Shown: one piece after another, positions 6,474-6,574 of the stretch
How positions within the stretch are numbered: the first letter of the stretch is position 1
Layout of the letters: the number at the start of each line of letters is the position of its first letter
Source: Muricomes sp.
GTDB taxonomy: Bacteria > Bacillota > Clostridia > Lachnospirales > Lachnospiraceae
Assembly (NCBI GenBank): GCA_020024675.1
Contig: JAHHTM010000071.1
Location: forward strand, 1-6,574
Length of the DNA: 6,574 nt
Direction: 5' to 3'
The notes under the pieces: generated by a model
Database searches by the model: none
The model's input: only the letters and a program-made list of their open reading frames with translations
Told to the model about the DNA's origin: nothing
Program-made: the position numbers and the translations under genes

Positions 6474-6507
6474 CACAAAAAAAGAACAGATCTATTTCAT
6501 CTGTTCT
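6474..6507 (-). terminator. Intrinsic terminator, second of a tandem pair, minus strand
   Basis: A perfect 9-bp stem (6483-6491 AGAACAGAT with 6499-6507 ATCTGTTCT) encloses a 7-base loop. On the minus strand it is followed by an uninterrupted T run (complement of the A run just left of the stem, from about 6477). This is a classic rho-independent terminator for transcription coming from beyond the right edge. In the plus direction only a short, broken T stretch follows, so plus-strand function is unlikely. Confidence 0.75.
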
Positions 6508-6522
6508 CTTAGTTCTGACAAC

Positions 6523-6548
6523 AAAAAACGATACCCAAAAGGTACCGT
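6523..6548 (-). terminator. Intrinsic terminator, first of a tandem pair, minus strand
   Basis: On the minus strand, an 8-bp stem (ACGGTACC, 6548-6541, with GGTATCGT, 6535-6528) closes a 5-base loop and runs into six T residues (6528-6523). The only imperfection is a G-U wobble that is stable in minus-strand RNA but becomes an A-C mismatch in plus-strand RNA, which supports minus-strand direction. It likely ends a minus-strand gene whose coding region lies past 6574. No coding sequence is recognisable in 6549-6574. Confidence 0.68.
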
Positions 6549-6574
6549 CTCCCTCATTCCATATGCTTATATAC

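Overview
The window looks like the chromosome of an anaerobic, AT-rich Firmicute, most likely a Clostridia member of the Lachnospiraceae type. The reasons are low GC content, strong AGGAGG-type ribosome binding sites, [FeFe]-hydrogenase maturation genes and the style of the proteins. This placement is an inference from sequence character, not from a search.

Layout. Positions 1-668 (minus strand) hold the N-terminal 222 residues of a DEAD-box RNA helicase that runs off the left edge. Positions 669-866 are a divergent promoter region serving the helicase on the minus strand and, on the plus strand, a seven-helix hemolysin III / TrhA membrane protein (867-1526). Immediately after the trhA stop, 1529-2137 is a decayed IS3-family insertion sequence. 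Pieces of its orfA and the tail of its orfB can be read in three frames, with nonsense codons, a frameshift and a large internal deletion.

The right two thirds (2155-6379, all minus strand) is a compact gene run, transcribed right to left: hydE, hydG, hydF and a Nudix hydrolase. The gaps are only 17, 16 and 22 bases. A good sigma-A type promoter (6413-6441) lies just upstream of hydE. HydE, HydG and HydF together build the 2Fe subcluster (Fe, CO, CN and azadithiolate ligands) of the [FeFe]-hydrogenase H-cluster: HydE and HydG are radical SAM enzymes and HydF is the GTPase scaffold. The hydrogenase structural gene is not in the window. The Nudix gene at the end of the run is probably co-transcribed, and its relation to hydrogenase assembly is unknown.

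The right edge (6474-6548) has two consecutive intrinsic terminators on the minus strand, which insulate the hyd operon from a gene lying beyond the window.

Overall this is mostly well-understood housekeeping and fermentation-related content. I see no convincing new system. The most unusual points are the Nudix gene attached to the hyd maturation operon, the non-canonical G4 motif in HydF, and the readable wreck of the IS element.
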